The notes: generated by a model not told the origin, from the sequence alone. A stretch of 54,481 nucleotides of DNA from Actinomycetota bacterium (GCA_963169665.1 CAUJET010000052.1:1-54481); one strand, 5' to 3'. Shown: positions 1 to 7,806, counted from the first letter of the stretch. Numbers and translations: made by a program.

Positions 1-81
1 CACGCCGTAGTCACGCGCGACCGACCGTTGCGAACGGCCCTCCAGAACAACAGCAGTGATGATCAGACGCGCCTTGGACAC
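1..81 (-). CDS. IS481-family transposase, N-terminal fragment (truncated by window edge)
   Basis: Reading the minus strand from a GTG at 81 gives MSKARLIITAVVLEGRSQRS followed by VARDYGV, and the frame runs off the window open. An SKARL-ITAVV-EGRS--VAR-YGVS start is characteristic of the helix-turn-helix that opens IS481-type (integrase-core) transposases: the helix senses the element end and the downstream DDE domain catalyses cut-and-paste transposition. Only 27 codons are visible, so the DDE core and the intactness of the gene cannot be judged. An in-frame TAG at 97-99 upstream limits the start to GTG 81. Confidence 0.8.
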   Translation of the reverse strand, partial: MSKARLIITAVVLEGRSQRSVARDYGV

Positions 82-139
82 CCCGCCAAGGGTTTCCTAT
101 GACGCGCGACATCCCTTTCCTATGTCCTGAGACAACACA
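1..139 (-). mobile_element. End of an IS481-family-like insertion sequence (cut by window edge)
   Basis: The transposase start at 81 is preceded on the minus strand by a short leader whose outer end reads TGTGTTGTCTCAGGACATA inward from about 139. A TGT..ACA terminus about 60 bp outside the transposase start is typical of IS481 elements. The short string TTTCCTATG occurs twice inside this end (near 93-101 and 116-124). The other end and any target-site duplication lie outside the window, so the boundary is inferred. The element sits just downstream of the TetR gene stop at 193. Confidence 0.55.
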
Positions 140-192
140 CCGTCACCCGCTCCACGCTTTTCCAGTCCAGTCCGGGTCAACCATGCTTCTCG

Positions 193-810
193 CTACGAAG
201 TGGTCGCCGGGCGTCGCTGCTGCTTGGCGTCCGTCCAGAGAGCGATCTGCTCGACGACGGCATCGCACGCCTGAGCGGCAGCTGCCGGGTCGACTCTGGA
301 GGTGACCCAGACGCCCATCGCCGACGCCGCCAGAATCTGCGCCTGCTTGCCGATCACCGCTTTGTCTCGAGCTCCTGTCCTGCTGCGTGCTCCGAGCGCA
401 TGGAGAAAGGCGAGCCGGTAACGCTCGTAGAGAGCCGCGCCCTCTCGGGCCACGCCCGAATCGCGCTCGGCAAGCTCACCGATGGCGTTGACGATGAGAC
501 AGCCGCGGTTGCCGAGATCGCCGCGGAACAGCGACGCAATCGCGGCGAAGCACCCTGCTGCGTCCGCGGCGGTTGCGTGCTCCGATTCGACCGGCCCGAG
601 CAGCGATTCGGTGAAGGTCAACTGGTACTCGGCGATTGCCTCGTCGAACAGGCCACGCTTCGACCCGAACGCAAGGTACATGCTCGATCGACTCAGGTGT
701 GTCGCCTCCTCGAGCACGTGGAGGTCGGCGGTCTCGTAACCGTGTCTCCAGAAGGCCTCTTTGGCGGCGTGGACGACTACGTCGCGGTTGTACTCCCGTG
801 GGCGGGCCAT
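193..810 (-). CDS. TetR/AcrR-family transcriptional regulator
   Basis: About 205 aa. The N-terminus MARPREYNRDVVVHAAKEAF with the following WRHGYE and LSRSSMYLAFGSKRGLF is a classic TetR helix-turn-helix (residues about 8-55); the remainder is a helical ligand-binding and dimerisation domain. The ATG at 810 is chosen because it gives the canonical start and has AAAGAG upstream; an in-frame ATG at 834 would add eight residues inside a shared repeat. The gene stands alone, with IS481 immediately downstream. A 59-bp element in its promoter recurs upstream of the response-regulator gene at 4361, suggesting autoregulation plus control of that gene (inference). Ligand unknown. Confidence 0.9.
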   Translation of the reverse strand: MARPREYNRDVVVHAAKEAFWRHGYETADLHVLEEATHLSRSSMYLAFGSKRGLFDEAIAEYQLTFTESLLGPVESEHATAADAAGCFAAIASLFRGDLGNRGCLIVNAIGELAERDSGVAREGAALYERYRLAFLHALGARSRTGARDKAVIGKQAQILAASAMGVWVTSRVDPAAAAQACDAVVEQIALWTDAKQQRRPATTS

Positions 811-821
811 CGCCAACTCTT

Positions 822-880
822 TCACATTCTGCATTGCACAGTCCAGAATCCCTCAAGTCTTGTATCAATCAGTCCACAAC
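822..880 (-). promoter_or_regulatory. 59-bp shared upstream element, copy B (TetR promoter)
   Basis: Read on the minus strand it starts GTTGTGGACTGA, has TGGACT in the middle and ends TGCAGAATGTGA. It aligns without gaps to 4376-4434 (plus strand) at about 41 of 59 positions, with the three conserved blocks equally spaced. It ends 11 nt before the TetR start. Candidate operator; binding is not shown. Confidence 0.5.
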
Positions 881-901
881 CGCTGAGATGAGCATCCCAG
901 G

Positions 902-1308
902 TCAGGATCGGCGTGCATCCCCGGACGCGTACATTGATCTGTCACGCCGACCGCGTTCGGACCTGTGGTGTGCCGACCCGACACGGCTGGCCGCGCACGC
1001 CGTCCGGACCGCCTCGATGTCATCGACGTGGACGAACGATTGGAGCGACACACCTCCGGTCTGGAGCGCCGAAGTGGCGGCAGCATCGCGCAGCCGCGGG
1101 TCGCTGGCCTCGATGCGTTGCACGCTGGCCGTCGCCCCGAGACAACGAGGTCGGTGCCAGTCAGCCCGACTGCCAACTCGACCTGCCGGTGCCAGAAGGG
1201 AGCGTCGATGTCGGGGTAGATCTGGTCGTCATCGCCCACGATCGTCCAGACGGCGAGCCGGTGTCGCGGACCGAAATCGCTCTGATCGAGACCCAGACAT
1301 CCATCGGC
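902..1308 (-). pseudogene. Decayed PAS-like fragment downstream of the GGDEF gene
   Basis: Directly after the TGA of the GGDEF gene the same frame stays open to about 1140 (includes VGDDDQIYPDIDAPFW and VGLTGTDLVV). The PAS-like continuation lies in another frame: VQRIEASDPRLRD and SLQSFVHVDDIEAV, the latter resembling the F-HPDD segment of PAS domains. This suggests a PAS domain broken by one frameshift and separated from the GGDEF domain by an in-frame TGA. No initiation site with a good ribosome-binding sequence is visible. It could also be non-coding sequence with chance similarity. Confidence 0.35.
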
Positions 1309-1833
1309 TCACTGCGCCTCGCGAGCATCGCGCCCATCTCCGAGAGGGCCTTCGCCTGCCAAGCCGTAGCGACACGCCGTCTTCATCACCGTCAGCGCCC
1401 GCTCTGCCTTGGCCAGTACGGTCTCGGCCGTCGACGCCGGGCTGCTCAGCGACATCCCGACGACAACATCGAGGGCGAGCTCGCACGTCGAGAGCGCGAA
1501 GGGAGCTCGCATCGAAGCGACCACGCGTGCGACCAACGTCGTCTGATCGACTTCGTCGGCGTGTCTCCAAGCCAGCGCGAACACCTCATGGTCGAGCGCG
1601 CAGAACAGGGCATCCGCACACACGATCTGACGCCATCGCGCCGCGACGTGTTCGAGCAGCTCCGTGCGCTCGGCCCCGCCGTCGGCGCGGTCGTCGAGCT
1701 CCATGATCATCAGGCCGACACGGTCACCAGAGCCGTCGATCAGTCCATCGTCGAGAAGGCAGAGCAAGGCGTCCCGGGCGGGGAGCGCCGCCGAGCCCCG
1801 CAACACCTCGGTCCCTGTCGTTGCGTTCGTCAT
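1309..1833 (-). CDS. Degenerate GGDEF-domain protein
   Basis: 174 aa. The fold of a diguanylate-cyclase domain can be followed (DRVGLMIMELDD early, then ELLEHVAARW, FALAWRH, SSPASTAETVLAKAERALTV late), but the GGDEF signature is replaced by ALDHEVFAL and the catalytic acidic pair is missing, so cyclic-di-GMP synthesis is unlikely. It starts 23 bp after the PAS-GGDEF-EAL gene stop and is probably co-transcribed with it. It has no sensory domain of its own; a PAS-like remnant follows its stop. Likely roles are a regulatory partner of the upstream EAL protein or a relic of a longer sensor gene. Confidence 0.7.
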   Translation of the reverse strand: MTNATTGTEVLRGSAALPARDALLCLLDDGLIDGSGDRVGLMIMELDDRADGGAERTELLEHVAARWRQIVCADALFCALDHEVFALAWRHADEVDQTTLVARVVASMRAPFALSTCELALDVVVGMSLSSPASTAETVLAKAERALTVMKTACRYGLAGEGPLGDGRDAREAQ

Positions 1834-1856
1834 TGCTCGATCGCTCCTCGGTCAGT

Positions 1857-3509
1857 TCATCGGGACGGTACGGATCGACGTCTGCCGAGGGCTCGTGGGG
1901 GCGGACCGACTGCCGCGTACAGGTCGTCCTGGTCGCGACCGCTCGCGTACAGCAATCCCTGGGCAGCGAAACAACCCATCCGACACAGTGCGCGATGTTG
2001 GTCCTCGTCCTCGACACCCTCGGCAATGACGTCCAGTTGCAGCTCCGTGGCCAGTGCGATGATCGATCGGATCACGGCGGTGTCCACCGACGAGGCGCAC
2101 ATGCCGGCGATGAACCGGCGATCGATCTTGAGTACCTCGACTGGCAAGTCGCGTAGGTACGACATGTTGGTACATCCCGTGCCGAAGTCATCGAGCGCGA
2201 CGCGAACGCCGGCGCGTCGCAGCGTCCCGAGCTGCTGCGTAGCGACCCGCAGATCGGCGATCGGGCGCGTGTCGGTCAGCTCCAGTTGCAGCACATCGCC
2301 ATCGAGTCCACGGCTCGTCAGCGCCTCGAGAACTCGTGTCGAGAGGTCAGGATGGGCCAATTGCACCGCCGACAGGTTCACCGACATCCGACGGGCGCAC
2401 CACCGCCCGGCCAGATTCTCGGCCTGCACGACATCGAGACTCTTCTCCAGCACGATCTGGCCGAGGTCGTGGATGAGACCGGACACCTCGGCAGCCCCGA
2501 TGAAAGCGTTGGGGTCGACATCCCCCAACTCGTGCGAATGCCATCGAGCGAGTGCCTCGAATTCCAGGATCCGACCCGTGCACAGTTCGATCACTGGCTG
2601 AAAGCGAACGCTGATCGCCCGCCGCGCGACTGCATCGATGAGCAAGGTGTCGAGTCGGGGATGATGTGAGGACATCGGGTGGCCGATGTCCGACTGAAAC
2701 TCGATCGCGCCGACGCCGCGTGCCAGCGCGCGCCGCATTGCCAGATCGGCGCGGTCCAGCACCACCAACCCCGAGGCCGAGTCGCCGATGATCGATCCGA
2801 CGTAGCAGCCGATCCGAATGCTGCCGAGCCTGGTCTCGACGGGGTGCGAGATCTGCGCGACGAGTTGAGCCGCGTCGAGAGGGGCATCAACAGGTGTGAC
2901 CGCAACGAACTGGTTTCCGCCGATGCGCACGACGCGACCGCTGTTGCCGACCGCGCATTCAAGCCGCCGGGTGATCTCCCGGAGCACAGCGTCGCCGGTG
3001 GAGCGGCTGTATCCGCGGTTGACTGCCTCGACGCCGACGAGCCCGACTGCCACGCATTGCACGGTTCCACCGATGTCTCGGACGATCTTCGCTGCGTGTG
3101 TCCAGTTGTCGACCGGCGGACTGGTGCCTGCCTCGGCGGCGGGCGCTATCGCCGCGACAGGCACCAGCGCGACCACGTACTCGCCCCGAGGGTCGACCGG
3201 GTACGACTCGCCATCGACGAGCAGGTCCACATCGAGCGCGACTCCGCGAGCCGAATCGACCCGTGTGCGAAACCGGCTCACACCCGAATGGCCAACAGCG
3301 CGTGGACGGGCGTCGCAACCGAGCACATCGACCAGGCTCTTGCCGATCACGGCCTCGGCGCTCCATCCGAGCAGCGCCGTCGCCGCGCGATTCCACGACG
3401 TGATCACACCGTCCAAACCCGACCCGACGAGAGCTACTGGCGACAGGTCACCTGGCGAACCTGAGCATCGCTCAGCACCGTTCACCAATCCTCGATCGCG
3501 GAATTTCAT
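1857..3509 (-). CDS. PAS-GGDEF-EAL protein (probable cyclic-di-GMP phosphodiesterase or sensor)
   Basis: 550 aa, cytoplasmic, no membrane segment. A PAS domain (about 22-95) is followed by a GGDEF-like domain (about 140-275) whose signature is RIGGNQF (197-201 GGNQF), so the cyclase site is probably dead, and by an EAL domain (about 290-530). The EAL domain keeps FEALARW (EAL 318-320), N378, the DDFGTG pair at 440-441, K461 and AEGVE (496-500), but the usual ELTE is ELTD, an E-to-D change at a metal ligand. Hydrolysis of cyclic-di-GMP is possible; binding only is the alternative. Start ATG 3509 is chosen for AGGAG seven bases upstream; the frame opens 21 codons earlier. A 46-bp element shared with the 7049 gene lies 90 nt upstream. 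Confidence 0.88.
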   Translation of the reverse strand: MKFRDRGLVNGAERCSGSPGDLSPVALVGSGLDGVITSWNRAATALLGWSAEAVIGKSLVDVLGCDARPRAVGHSGVSRFRTRVDSARGVALDVDLLVDGESYPVDPRGEYVVALVPVAAIAPAAEAGTSPPVDNWTHAAKIVRDIGGTVQCVAVGLVGVEAVNRGYSRSTGDAVLREITRRLECAVGNSGRVVRIGGNQFVAVTPVDAPLDAAQLVAQISHPVETRLGSIRIGCYVGSIIGDSASGLVVLDRADLAMRRALARGVGAIEFQSDIGHPMSSHHPRLDTLLIDAVARRAISVRFQPVIELCTGRILEFEALARWHSHELGDVDPNAFIGAAEVSGLIHDLGQIVLEKSLDVVQAENLAGRWCARRMSVNLSAVQLAHPDLSTRVLEALTSRGLDGDVLQLELTDTRPIADLRVATQQLGTLRRAGVRVALDDFGTGCTNMSYLRDLPVEVLKIDRRFIAGMCASSVDTAVIRSIIALATELQLDVIAEGVEDEDQHRALCRMGCFAAQGLLYASGRDQDDLYAAVGPPPRALGRRRSVPSR

Positions 3510-3598
3510 GCAACGCTCCTCTCGCACTGGATGCGACGTATCAGGTGATGGGCTCAACGCTGGCCGCATCACTGAGATCGGTGGACGGAGGTATTGGC

Positions 3599-3644
3599 CA
3601 CAGCGTCGTAAGTACCAACTCGCAGGTACTACATCTGCCGTACG
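3599..3644 (-). promoter_or_regulatory. 46-bp shared upstream element, copy 1
   Basis: The minus strand contains TACGGC, GATG, AGTA and AGTTGGTAC in fixed register with 7124-7169; roughly 32 of 46 positions match without gaps. It lies 90 nt before the PAS-GGDEF-EAL start, at nearly the same distance as copy 2 from its gene. Probable binding site of a common regulator or sigma factor. Confidence 0.55.
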
Positions 3645-3650
3645 TCACCG

Positions 3651-4361
3651 TCAGCCGATCAGCTTGCGTCGCTTCGCCACAGCGAGTGCCTCGAGCTTTG
3701 AGTGGGCGCCCAGCTTGGCCAGGATCGTCTGGACGTGGGTGCGGACGGTGTGGACGCTCAGCACGAGCCGCCCGGCGATGGCCTTGTTGGTGAGGCCCTC
3801 GGCGATCAAGAAGAGGATCTCTCGTTCGCGTCTGGTGAGGCAGGCGATGTCGCCGCGACGGCTGCCGGTGACGATCTTGCCGAGGTCGCTGGTGGAGATG
3901 GCGACGTGGCCAGTGGCTGCGACGCGTACTGCGGCAACCAACTCTTCGATGGGCCTGGCCTTGTCGAGGTAGCCGAGGCAGCCGGCATCGATGGCCCGAC
4001 GGAGGGCGTCGGGTTGGTTGCTGTCGGTGACGATGACGATTTTGATGTTCGGGCGTTCGGTTCTGATGCGAGCTGCTGCGGAGATGCCATCACCGTCGGG
4101 CAGGTCGTAGTCCATCAGGATCACGTCAGGCAGATAGATGGCGGCGACGACGAGGCCCTCTGCGATGCTGTTGGCGGTGGCGACCACCTCGATGTCGGCG
4201 TCCATTTCGAGCACGTGACGGAAGCTCTGGACAACCATCTCGTGGTCGTCGATGAGCATGAGCCTGATGACATCACGGCGCCTGACGCTTCCGGACTGGG
4301 GCGGGCGAGAGTTGCCCGGGCCGGGCGGTGGCCGGTAGTGGCGGGGAAATCGAGTCTGCAT
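3651..4361 (-). CDS. NarL/FixJ-family response regulator (LuxR-type HTH)
   Basis: 236 aa. The receiver domain (about 32-150) has the acidic pair D38-D39 in LMLIDDHE, the phosphoacceptor D84 in ILMDYDLPDGDG and K134 in GYLDKA, so it looks phosphorylatable. A LuxR/GerE HTH (about 172-232) carries LTRREREILFLIAEGLTNKAIA and VHTVRTHVQTILAKLG. No cognate histidine kinase is adjacent; neighbours are cyclic-di-GMP proteins with PAS sensors. The 59-bp element shared with the TetR promoter lies just upstream (4376-4434). The first 30 residues are Pro/Arg-rich and may not be translated. Confidence 0.93.
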   Translation of the reverse strand: MQTRFPRHYRPPPGPGNSRPPQSGSVRRRDVIRLMLIDDHEMVVQSFRHVLEMDADIEVVATANSIAEGLVVAAIYLPDVILMDYDLPDGDGISAAARIRTERPNIKIVIVTDSNQPDALRRAIDAGCLGYLDKARPIEELVAAVRVAATGHVAISTSDLGKIVTGSRRGDIACLTRREREILFLIAEGLTNKAIAGRLVLSVHTVRTHVQTILAKLGAHSKLEALAVAKRRKLIG

Positions 4362-4375
4362 GGGCCTCGAGTCTC

Positions 4376-4434
4376 GTTGTGGACTGAAGGATCCAGAATA
4401 TCGCCAGTTTTGGACTACGCGGTGCAGAATGTGA
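4376..4434 (+). promoter_or_regulatory. 59-bp shared upstream element, copy A
   Basis: Begins GTTGTGGACTGA and ends TGCAGAATGTGA; about 41 of 59 positions match 822-880 read on the opposite strand. It lies in the leader region of the response-regulator gene but points away from it. No convincing gene follows on the plus strand (only a 21-codon open frame from the ATG at 4439). The element may serve as an operator regardless of orientation. Confidence 0.5.
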
Positions 4435-4521
4435 GATCATGAGCCGCGCAAGTCCCGTGTGGTCGCCGCCAACACAGCGGCATGCACGGGACGCACTGTC
4501 GTAGCTGCGCCCGCTGCCGCC

Positions 4522-5736
4522 CTACCGATGCGCGCGGTCGGTCCGGATGGGGAGCCGAGATCGGATGGACCCCGAGTGGGCGAGGCCCCCGAGTTCCTCG
4601 AGCGCGACCGGTGGCGCCAGGTAGAAGCCACCCGCGGATGCAACGCCGAGCTCGCGGAGGACAGTCAGTTGCTGCGCCGACTCCACGCCTTCCGCGCAGG
4701 TTGACGCGCCGATCGCGTGGGCCAGGTTCGTGATCGCGGCCACGATGTGCCGGCCGGCAGGGTCATCGAGTCGGGTCACGAACGATCGGTCGATCTTCAA
4801 CAGATCGACCGGATACTTGTGGAGGCGAGCGAGGGAGGAGTGGCCTGTGCCGAAGTCGTCGATCGCGATTCGCACGCCGGCCGCCGCCAGCTGGTCGAGC
4901 GCCGATCTGACGGTCGGCGAGTCATCGACCAGTGCGGTCTCGACAACCTCGATCCCGAGATTCGGTCCGGCCCCACCGCGCTCGTCGACCAGGCCGAGCA
5001 TCGTTTCGACGAAGTCACCCTCCAACAGTTGACGAGGCGACACGTTCACCCACACCACGACGTCGGGGTTCGCAACCGCGGCGGCCACGGCGATTGCGTC
5101 GCCGACCGAATGTCGAAGGATGCCGATGCCGAGCTCAGCGATGAGACCCGTCTCCTCGGCGACAGGTATGAACTCGGATGGCAAGACGTTGCCTCGTGCG
5201 GGGTGGTTCCACCGGGCGAGGGCCTCGACGCCGACCACCTGGCCCGTCGCCAGGGAGAACGCCGGTTGGTAGTGGGGGACGATCGTTCCTCGGGCGAGCG
5301 CCGCGCGGAGGTCGGTTTCGATCTCGATGCGAGCGAGCACGGCCCGGCGGATCGCGTCGTCGAACACGACGATCCGGTTTCGTCCCGCTTCCTTGGCGCG
5401 GTACAGCGCAGCGTCGGCGTCGCGCACCAGCATTTCGGCATCGGTATCGCGACCGGCGAAGGCGATGCCGATACTGGCGGTCACGACCACTTGGCGACCA
5501 CTGAGGTCGAAGGGTGAGCGAAGCGTCGCGGCGAATCGTTCCGCGACCTCGAGCACGTGCGCTCGTTTCGTGGCTTCGATGACGACCACGAACTCGTCAC
5601 CGCCGAGCCGGGCCATGAAGTCCTCCGGTCGCAGGGCAGCGCGCATACGACGGGCTGCGTCGACCAACAAGCGATCGCCCTCGCTGTGGCCCCACGAGTC
5701 ATTGACGCTTTGAACCGGTCGAGGTCGACGAAGCAC
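4522..5736 (-). CDS. C-terminal part (GGDEF-EAL) of a frameshifted PAS-GGDEF-EAL protein
   Basis: In this frame VNDSWGHSEGD, the intact ARLGGDEFVVV signature and a complete EAL domain follow (VGVEALARWNHP, VWVNVSPRQL, IDDFGTGHSSL, LLKIDRSFV, CAEGVES). The true upstream sequence is in another frame (see 5481-7049): VDLDRFK there should join directly to VNDSWGH here. One base appears to be missing in an A run (TTT on the plus strand at 5709-5711). Unlike the protein at 1857, both catalytic signatures look active, with VVETAL at the ELTE position. Codons 5711-5736 of this frame are not native. The product would be a dual diguanylate cyclase/phosphodiesterase. Confidence 0.8.
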   Translation of the reverse strand: MLRRPRPVQSVNDSWGHSEGDRLLVDAARRMRAALRPEDFMARLGGDEFVVVIEATKRAHVLEVAERFAATLRSPFDLSGRQVVVTASIGIAFAGRDTDAEMLVRDADAALYRAKEAGRNRIVVFDDAIRRAVLARIEIETDLRAALARGTIVPHYQPAFSLATGQVVGVEALARWNHPARGNVLPSEFIPVAEETGLIAELGIGILRHSVGDAIAVAAAVANPDVVVWVNVSPRQLLEGDFVETMLGLVDERGGAGPNLGIEVVETALVDDSPTVRSALDQLAAAGVRIAIDDFGTGHSSLARLHKYPVDLLKIDRSFVTRLDDPAGRHIVAAITNLAHAIGASTCAEGVESAQQLTVLRELGVASAGGFYLAPPVALEELGGLAHSGSIRSRLPIRTDRAHR

Positions 5737-7049
5737 ACGGCGAGGACCCGCCCCGGGCGCCGTTGGGTGAGGCGGTTGTTGAGCCAGGTCGCCAGGCTCA
5801 GCCGGTTCGGCAGCCCGGTCAGGACGTCATGCGTCGCGAGGTGAGCCAGCTCGACCCGTGCCTGCTCGGCCGCCCCTCGGGCCGCCCGTTCGTCGACCAG
5901 CAAACGCTCGCGCTCAGTCGCAGCCGCGCGCCGATCGGAGACATCGCGGAAGTACACCGCGATCCCGGTTGGCACCACATGCGAACGGACCTCGTACCAG
6001 CGGCCATGCGGCGGGAAGAACGACTCGAACTCGACAGGTTGCCCGGTGGTCATCGTCAACCGGTAGTGCTGCTCGAACTCTGACCCGACTGCCTCGACGA
6101 ACTCGTCCCAGATCACCCTGCCCAGCAGCGTGCTCCTGTCGCGGCCGAGCAGGTGCTCCGCCGCCGGGTTCACATACGTGAATCGGTACTGATCATCGAG
6201 CGCGTAGTACCCGTCGGTCATCGACTCGAGCAAGTCGACCACCTGTTGATGGGCCGTGTGCAGTTCGGTGACATCCACGATCGCGCCGGTCAGCCGCGGT
6301 GAATCGCCTTCGGTCGAGGCGGCGCCCGCCTTCACCATGATCGACCTCACCGATCCGTCGGGCCGCACCACTCGATAGGTCCCCTCTGAAGGTGACGTGT
6401 CGGTCAGCGCCCTTCGCATCTCGTGCTCGGCGCGATCTCGGTCATCGGGATGCACGAACGCCAGCAGGATCTCGAGGGGCCCACTCATCGACAGCTCGGA
6501 GCGATCCAGGATGCTCGCCGCCCCCTCGTCGCACCAGATCGTCTCGAGTATCGGGTCCCATTCGAACAGTCCGAGGCGCCCAGCTTCCGATGCGACTCGC
6601 AAGCGATCGTTCGCCCGCACCAGCGCTCCCTCCGCTCCACGCTGAGCTGTCGTGTCGACGAAGAACGCTGCGACGCCATGGAGGACGCCTCCCGACACGA
6701 TGGGAACCGCGTCGATGCGCAACCAGCGTCGCTGACCATCCGGCGTCAGGATGCCCATCTCCACATCCCGGACCTCTCGCCGGGTTCGAAGCGCCACCAT
6801 GGACGCGTGCATGTCACCAGGAAACGGAGTGCCGTCCGTTCGGATCGACTGCCAACGACGATCGAGGTTGGTCCGTCCCCGGAGCTCCTCCGCCGTCATG
6901 CCAAGGATTCGTTCCGCCGCATGGTTCGCAGCCACGATCGCGCCGGACGACCCCTGGATGACCACGCCGTTCGGCGTCGCATGGAACGCCGCCATGATCA
7001 GTTCGGCCATGGGGCCATCCGACATCTCGTCCGTATCGACTCTCGCCAT
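5481..7049 (-). CDS. N-terminal part (three PAS domains and start of GGDEF) of the frameshifted sensor
   Basis: Start ATG 7049 has GGAG about eight bases upstream. Three PAS domains follow in order (about 15-125, 135-250 and 258-370), with segments such as AAFHATPNGVVIQG, RLGLFEWDP and DGYYALDDQYRFTYVNPAAE; no membrane segment, so a cytoplasmic sensor. A linker helix leads to HDVLTGLPNRLSLATWL and VDLDRFK, the start of GGDEF. After about 5711 the frame reads nonsense until the stop at 5481, because one base is missing relative to the downstream frame. Together with 4522-5711 it forms one gene of about 840 codons. A real inactivating mutation, a sequencing error and recoding cannot be separated here. 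Confidence 0.8.
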   Translation of the reverse strand: MARVDTDEMSDGPMAELIMAAFHATPNGVVIQGSSGAIVAANHAAERILGMTAEELRGRTNLDRRWQSIRTDGTPFPGDMHASMVALRTRREVRDVEMGILTPDGQRRWLRIDAVPIVSGGVLHGVAAFFVDTTAQRGAEGALVRANDRLRVASEAGRLGLFEWDPILETIWCDEGAASILDRSELSMSGPLEILLAFVHPDDRDRAEHEMRRALTDTSPSEGTYRVVRPDGSVRSIMVKAGAASTEGDSPRLTGAIVDVTELHTAHQQVVDLLESMTDGYYALDDQYRFTYVNPAAEHLLGRDRSTLLGRVIWDEFVEAVGSEFEQHYRLTMTTGQPVEFESFFPPHGRWYEVRSHVVPTGIAVYFRDVSDRRAAATERERLLVDERAARGAAEQARVELAHLATHDVLTGLPNRLSLATWLNNRLTQRRPGRVLAVCFVDLDRFKASMTRGATARAIACWSTQPVVCALPCDRRTSWPGSAVTSSWSSSKPRNERTCSRSRNDSPRRFAHPSTSVVAKWS

Positions 7050-7396
7050 GATGATCTCCAGACCTCGGCCATGCGATGGGCCGCAGGCCCGCAGGGACAG
7101 CATCGGAGCGCCTTCACGACGTTCACTGCGGTACTCGTACCAACTTGGCGATACTGCATCGGCCGTATCGGGACTCGACCATCGTGCCAACATCGACAGG
7201 TGGTGTCGAAGCACGCTGATGCTGTGTGCGCTGTAAACGTGCCCTCTCGGACGGGTACGTCGTCCCAGGTCAAGCCCAATCTGTTCAGTGCTCTCCACGC
7301 GATGTCGCGAGACATCGGCACCTCCCGGACCCTCATGTGGATCCGGGCTTCTTGCTTTCCGGGGCCTTCGGGCGGGCATCGGGCCGAGTAAGGCGG
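7050..7396. other. Divergent intergenic region between the PAS-GGDEF-EAL gene and the VOC gene
   Basis: It holds the 46-bp shared element (7124-7169) and an inverted repeat GATGTC-gcga-GACATC (7301-7316). On the minus strand an ATG at 7315 has GGGAGG five bases upstream and opens a frame of 105 codons to 6998, overlapping the sensor start; its first third looks protein-like (MSRDIAWRALNRLGLTWDDV) but the rest does not, so a leader peptide or relic is possible. No cyclic-di-GMP riboswitch consensus was recognised. Confidence 0.4.
7124..7169 (-). promoter_or_regulatory. 46-bp shared upstream element, copy 2
   Basis: Gapless match to 3599-3644: TACGGC, GATG, AGTA, AGTTGGTAC and a final GTG are shared. 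It lies 75 nt before ATG 7049. Two of the cyclic-di-GMP genes therefore appear to share control. Confidence 0.55.
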
Positions 7397-7422
7397 GTGT
7401 GTGGAACTGGCGGGCGAGGTAC
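7397..7422 (+). promoter_or_regulatory. Candidate SigF-like promoter of the VOC gene
   Basis: GTGT-N16-AGGTAC, then 9 nt to ATG 7432. Each box differs by one base from GTTT/GGGTAC. The spacing equals that at several better matches in the window. Confidence 0.35.
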
Positions 7423-7431
7423 AGGCGGTGG

Positions 7432-7806
7432 ATGAACGTCACGACCGTCATGGCCCAGTTGATCGTCTCCGATCTCGAGCGCTCCGTCGCCTTCTACAGC
7501 GCGCTGTTCGGCCGCGGACCCGATGCGAACCCGATGGACAAGCTCTACGAATGGCACTTCGTGCGGGCTGGGGCCGTCCAGGTGTACGAGGAACCCGATC
7601 GAGCCGGCACCTCCGGCGCCACGATCGATGTCGCTGATCTCGACGCCGCGGTGGCGGAACTCGATCGAGCCGGCATCGACCACGAGCCGTTGGAAGAAGC
7701 GAGCTACGTCCGGATCGTCCAGCTCGCCGATCCTGACCACAATCGCATCGTGCTCACGGGCGTGAAGGAGATCCGGGCCACCCCACCGTCATCACCGGGC
7801 ATCTGA
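7432..7806 (+). CDS. VOC-superfamily (glyoxalase/bleomycin-resistance/dioxygenase) protein
   Basis: 124 aa, one vicinal-oxygen-chelate unit: MAQLIVSDLERSVAFYSALF opens the first beta-alpha-beta-beta-beta module and ELDRAGIDHEP ... IVQLADPDHNRIVLTG closes the second. LADPDHNRI corresponds to the common DPDGN-I segment, whose last strand often carries the metal-ligand Glu; that position is a valine here, so enzymatic metal binding is doubtful. Such small VOC proteins act as lyases, dioxygenases or antibiotic-binding proteins; the substrate cannot be assigned. A SigF-like promoter just upstream would give a leaderless mRNA. Confidence 0.85.
   Translation: MNVTTVMAQLIVSDLERSVAFYSALFGRGPDANPMDKLYEWHFVRAGAVQVYEEPDRAGTSGATIDVADLDAAVAELDRAGIDHEPLEEASYVRIVQLADPDHNRIVLTGVKEIRATPPSSPGI

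Noticed and set aside
880..4376. A 3.5-kb composite mobile element bounded by the two inverted 59-bp copies
   Set aside because: The copies match only at about 70%, sit in promoter positions, and no transposase or target duplication is seen at the right end.
7050..7431. Possible cyclic-di-GMP riboswitch in the leader of the sensor gene, and a 105-codon frame from ATG 7315
   Set aside because: No GEMM-type core was recognised, and only the first third of the frame looks protein-like although its ribosome-binding site is good.
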